This document shows, in pieces, positions 14,536-16,088 of a stretch of DNA of 16,088 bases; positions within the stretch are counted from its first letter, which is position 1, and each line of letters opens with the position of its first letter. The DNA is taken from positions 1-16,088 of the forward strand of contig JANTFK010000024.1 in assembly GCA_024763595.1 (NCBI GenBank). The letters are read 5' to 3'. The translations under genes were made by a program, and so were the position numbers. The notes under the pieces were generated by a model. It was not told the origin of the DNA and searched no databases. It saw only the letters and a list, made by a program, of their open reading frames with translations. Origin of the DNA: Bacteroidales bacterium. GTDB taxonomy: Bacteria; Bacteroidota; Bacteroidia; Bacteroidales; GCA-2748055.

Positions 14536-16028
14536 TGCGGATATTGAGCACCCCGGTATCATGGATCGTAATTCTTCAACTGCTTGCTGCTGTGGTAGTT
14601 GGCGGACAGGATACAATTATGGTCTCACTGAGCCTGAAGAATGTGGTTGACCTGGCCATCTCCCAGTCATCCGCTGTGAAATATGTACAGAACCGGGATG
14701 TGAACTACTACTGGCGCTGGAAGAATCACCAGACCCGGTTTCGCCCCCAACTGACACTTTCGGGAAGCCTTCCTAATTTTGAGAACCAGACCAAACCCAT
14801 TACCCAGCCCGACGGGAGCATTATCTTTAGCCAGATAACGCAACTGGAGACTGTTGCCCAGCTTGCACTCAGTCAGCCTATCCCGTTACTGGGTGCCACC
14901 GTCTATGCTGCTTCGGGCGTGGTGAGGCTTCAGGATTTCAATAACAATACGGTGGGATTTTCCGGTTCTCCGGTCAGCGTCGGTATTACCCAGCCCCTTT
15001 TTGCCTATAACTGGATGAAATGGTCACAGCTGACCGAACCGCTGATTTATGAAGAAGCCCAGAAAAGGTTCATTGAAAGTATTGAGGAGATCTCCTTTCG
15101 TGCCACCGCCCGTTTCTTCAACTACCTGAAGATCCAGACCAACTATTCACTGGCAGAAAGTAACTTAAAGAACAGTGAGGATAATCTTAAAATAGCCAGG
15201 GTAAAGAAGGAACTGGGAAACATTTCTGAAAACGATTTTTCCAGGATCCAGCTTTCGGTCTTCAATGCCCAGAAGGATCTGAACGATGCCAGGATCAACC
15301 TGAAGAATGCGGACTATGAACTGAAGAAATACATCGGGCTGGATCAGAGTCAGCAGATCGAGCTGATCATCCCGCTGGATATGGTACTCTGGAATGTTGA
15401 TCCGGATAAGGCACTGAAAGAGTCCCTGGAGAACCGGAGAGAGACCCCGGAGTTCGAAAGAAGGCTGATCCAGGCAGACAGGGATCTGACGGCAGCCAAG
15501 CGGGGTGCGGGTGTGCAGGCAACGCTCAGCATGAATTACGGGGTAACCAACAGTGCTGATAATTTTGGAGGAGTCTATACCAATACCGAGCAACAACAAA
15601 ATGTGAGACTGGCCCTGAGTGTGCCCATAATGGACTGGGGCCGGTCAGAATCCCGCGTAAAACTCGCAGAGTCAAGGCGGGAACTGGTACTCTATGATGT
15701 GGATCAGGACAGGCAGGATTTTGAGCGCCAGGTAGTGGTTCAGGTGGAGAAGTTTAACCTGATCAGGTCCCAGATAGAAACTGCGGAAGCAGCCGATAAG
15801 GTGGCGGCGGAGGGCTATCTGATCGCACTGAAAAAGTTCCAGAACGGGGAGATCAGTATTACGGACCTGAATATTTCCCTGGCGGAACGGGAAAAAGCCA
15901 AACGGGATTATATCCGCTCCATCGAGAACTACTGGATATCCTATTTTCAACTGAGGGAGATGACACTCTATGATTTTGAGTTCGACAAGAAAATATATTA
16001 CACCAATCCTATGTTAACTGCTGAATAG
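14532..16028 (+). CDS. TolC-family outer-membrane efflux protein
   Basis: The product of 498 residues (497 from the second ATG) starts with a signal peptide ending near VVVGGQD (residue 25-27). Two outer-membrane-efflux repeats follow. Each starts with long amphipathic helices, for example LKNVVDLAISQSSAVKYV (35-52) and a later RFFNYLKIQTNYSLAESNLKNS region, separated by strand segments such as PIPLLGATVY and LALSVPIMDWGRS. The length is normal for TolC proteins, which form trimeric channels across the outer membrane and periplasm. Two adjacent ATGs (14532 and 14535) are possible starts: a GGAGG at 14523-14527 sits 4 bases before the first and 7 before the second, so the second has better spacing. 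Coupling to the adaptor gene by overlap suggests the three form one tripartite exporter. Confidence 0.93.
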   Translation: MMRILSTPVSWIVILQLLAAVVVGGQDTIMVSLSLKNVVDLAISQSSAVKYVQNRDVNYYWRWKNHQTRFRPQLTLSGSLPNFENQTKPITQPDGSIIFSQITQLETVAQLALSQPIPLLGATVYAASGVVRLQDFNNNTVGFSGSPVSVGITQPLFAYNWMKWSQLTEPLIYEEAQKRFIESIEEISFRATARFFNYLKIQTNYSLAESNLKNSEDNLKIARVKKELGNISENDFSRIQLSVFNAQKDLNDARINLKNADYELKKYIGLDQSQQIELIIPLDMVLWNVDPDKALKESLENRRETPEFERRLIQADRDLTAAKRGAGVQATLSMNYGVTNSADNFGGVYTNTEQQQNVRLALSVPIMDWGRSESRVKLAESRRELVLYDVDQDRQDFERQVVVQVEKFNLIRSQIETAEAADKVAAEGYLIALKKFQNGEISITDLNISLAEREKAKRDYIRSIENYWISYFQLREMTLYDFEFDKKIYYTNPMLTAE

Positions 16029-16049
16029 TCAGCACAAATGCATTTACCT

Positions 16050-16088
16050 ATGAAAAGAATATACCTTCTGTTACTGACCATCATGACA
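16050..16088 (+). CDS. Start of an exported protein, cut by window edge
   Basis: Twenty-one bases after the TolC stop an ATG opens a frame reading MKRIYLLLLTIMT up to the window end. The basic start followed by a hydrophobic run looks like a signal peptide, so the fourth gene of this strand probably encodes a periplasmic, lipo- or membrane protein. No ribosome binding site is evident, and nothing can be said about function. Confidence 0.5.
   Translation, partial: MKRIYLLLLTIMT

Overview
The window looks like a piece of a Bacteroidota chromosome, probably an anaerobic Bacteroidales-like lineage. The evidence is indirect. Shine-Dalgarno signals are mostly weak, there is a TAnnTTTG-type -7 element, and the adaptor and TolC proteins read like Bacteroidota members. 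A stand-alone two-component-type sensor propeller and a stripped-down type Ib DAHP synthase also fit. No rRNA, tRNA, CRISPR array, transposase or phage gene is visible.

Layout. (1) Bases 3-503 (+) hold the C-terminal end of a corrinoid-protein reductive activator (RACo/RamA-like, DUF4445), cut by the window edge. (2) Bases 557-11926 are eight collinear minus-strand genes. In transcription order they are: CRTAC1-family lipoprotein B, CRTAC1-family lipoprotein A, a PD40 propeller lipoprotein with a C-terminal heme motif resembling hydrazine-synthase-alpha-related proteins, a YncE-type propeller fused to a MauG-like di-heme module plus an extra N-terminal heme, a secreted sensor-type propeller, a type 1 periplasmic-binding-fold protein, DAHP synthase, and a second, lipoprotein paralogue of the binding protein. 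Several junctions are ATGA overlaps or gaps of 1 to 15 bases, so most of the set should be co-transcribed. (3) A 64-base divergent region separates this from a plus-strand efflux cluster (11991-16028): a HlyD-type adaptor, a MacA/HlyD-type adaptor and a TolC-family outer-membrane channel. A fourth gene starts at 16050 and runs out of the window.

How it may work together. Seven of the eight minus-strand proteins carry export signals (four lipoprotein signals). They combine beta-propellers, Ca-binding FG-GAP repeats, four heme-attachment motifs and two ligand-binding-fold proteins with no ABC permease or ATPase nearby. This reads as a cell-envelope redox and ligand-sensing or modification module. 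DAHP synthase, the entry step to aromatics, sits oddly between the two binding-protein paralogues. What the module oxidises, reduces or senses cannot be read from the sequence. This cluster is the best candidate for an undescribed system here. The adjacent plus-strand genes supply the periplasmic and outer-membrane parts of an exporter whose inner-membrane pump lies outside the window.
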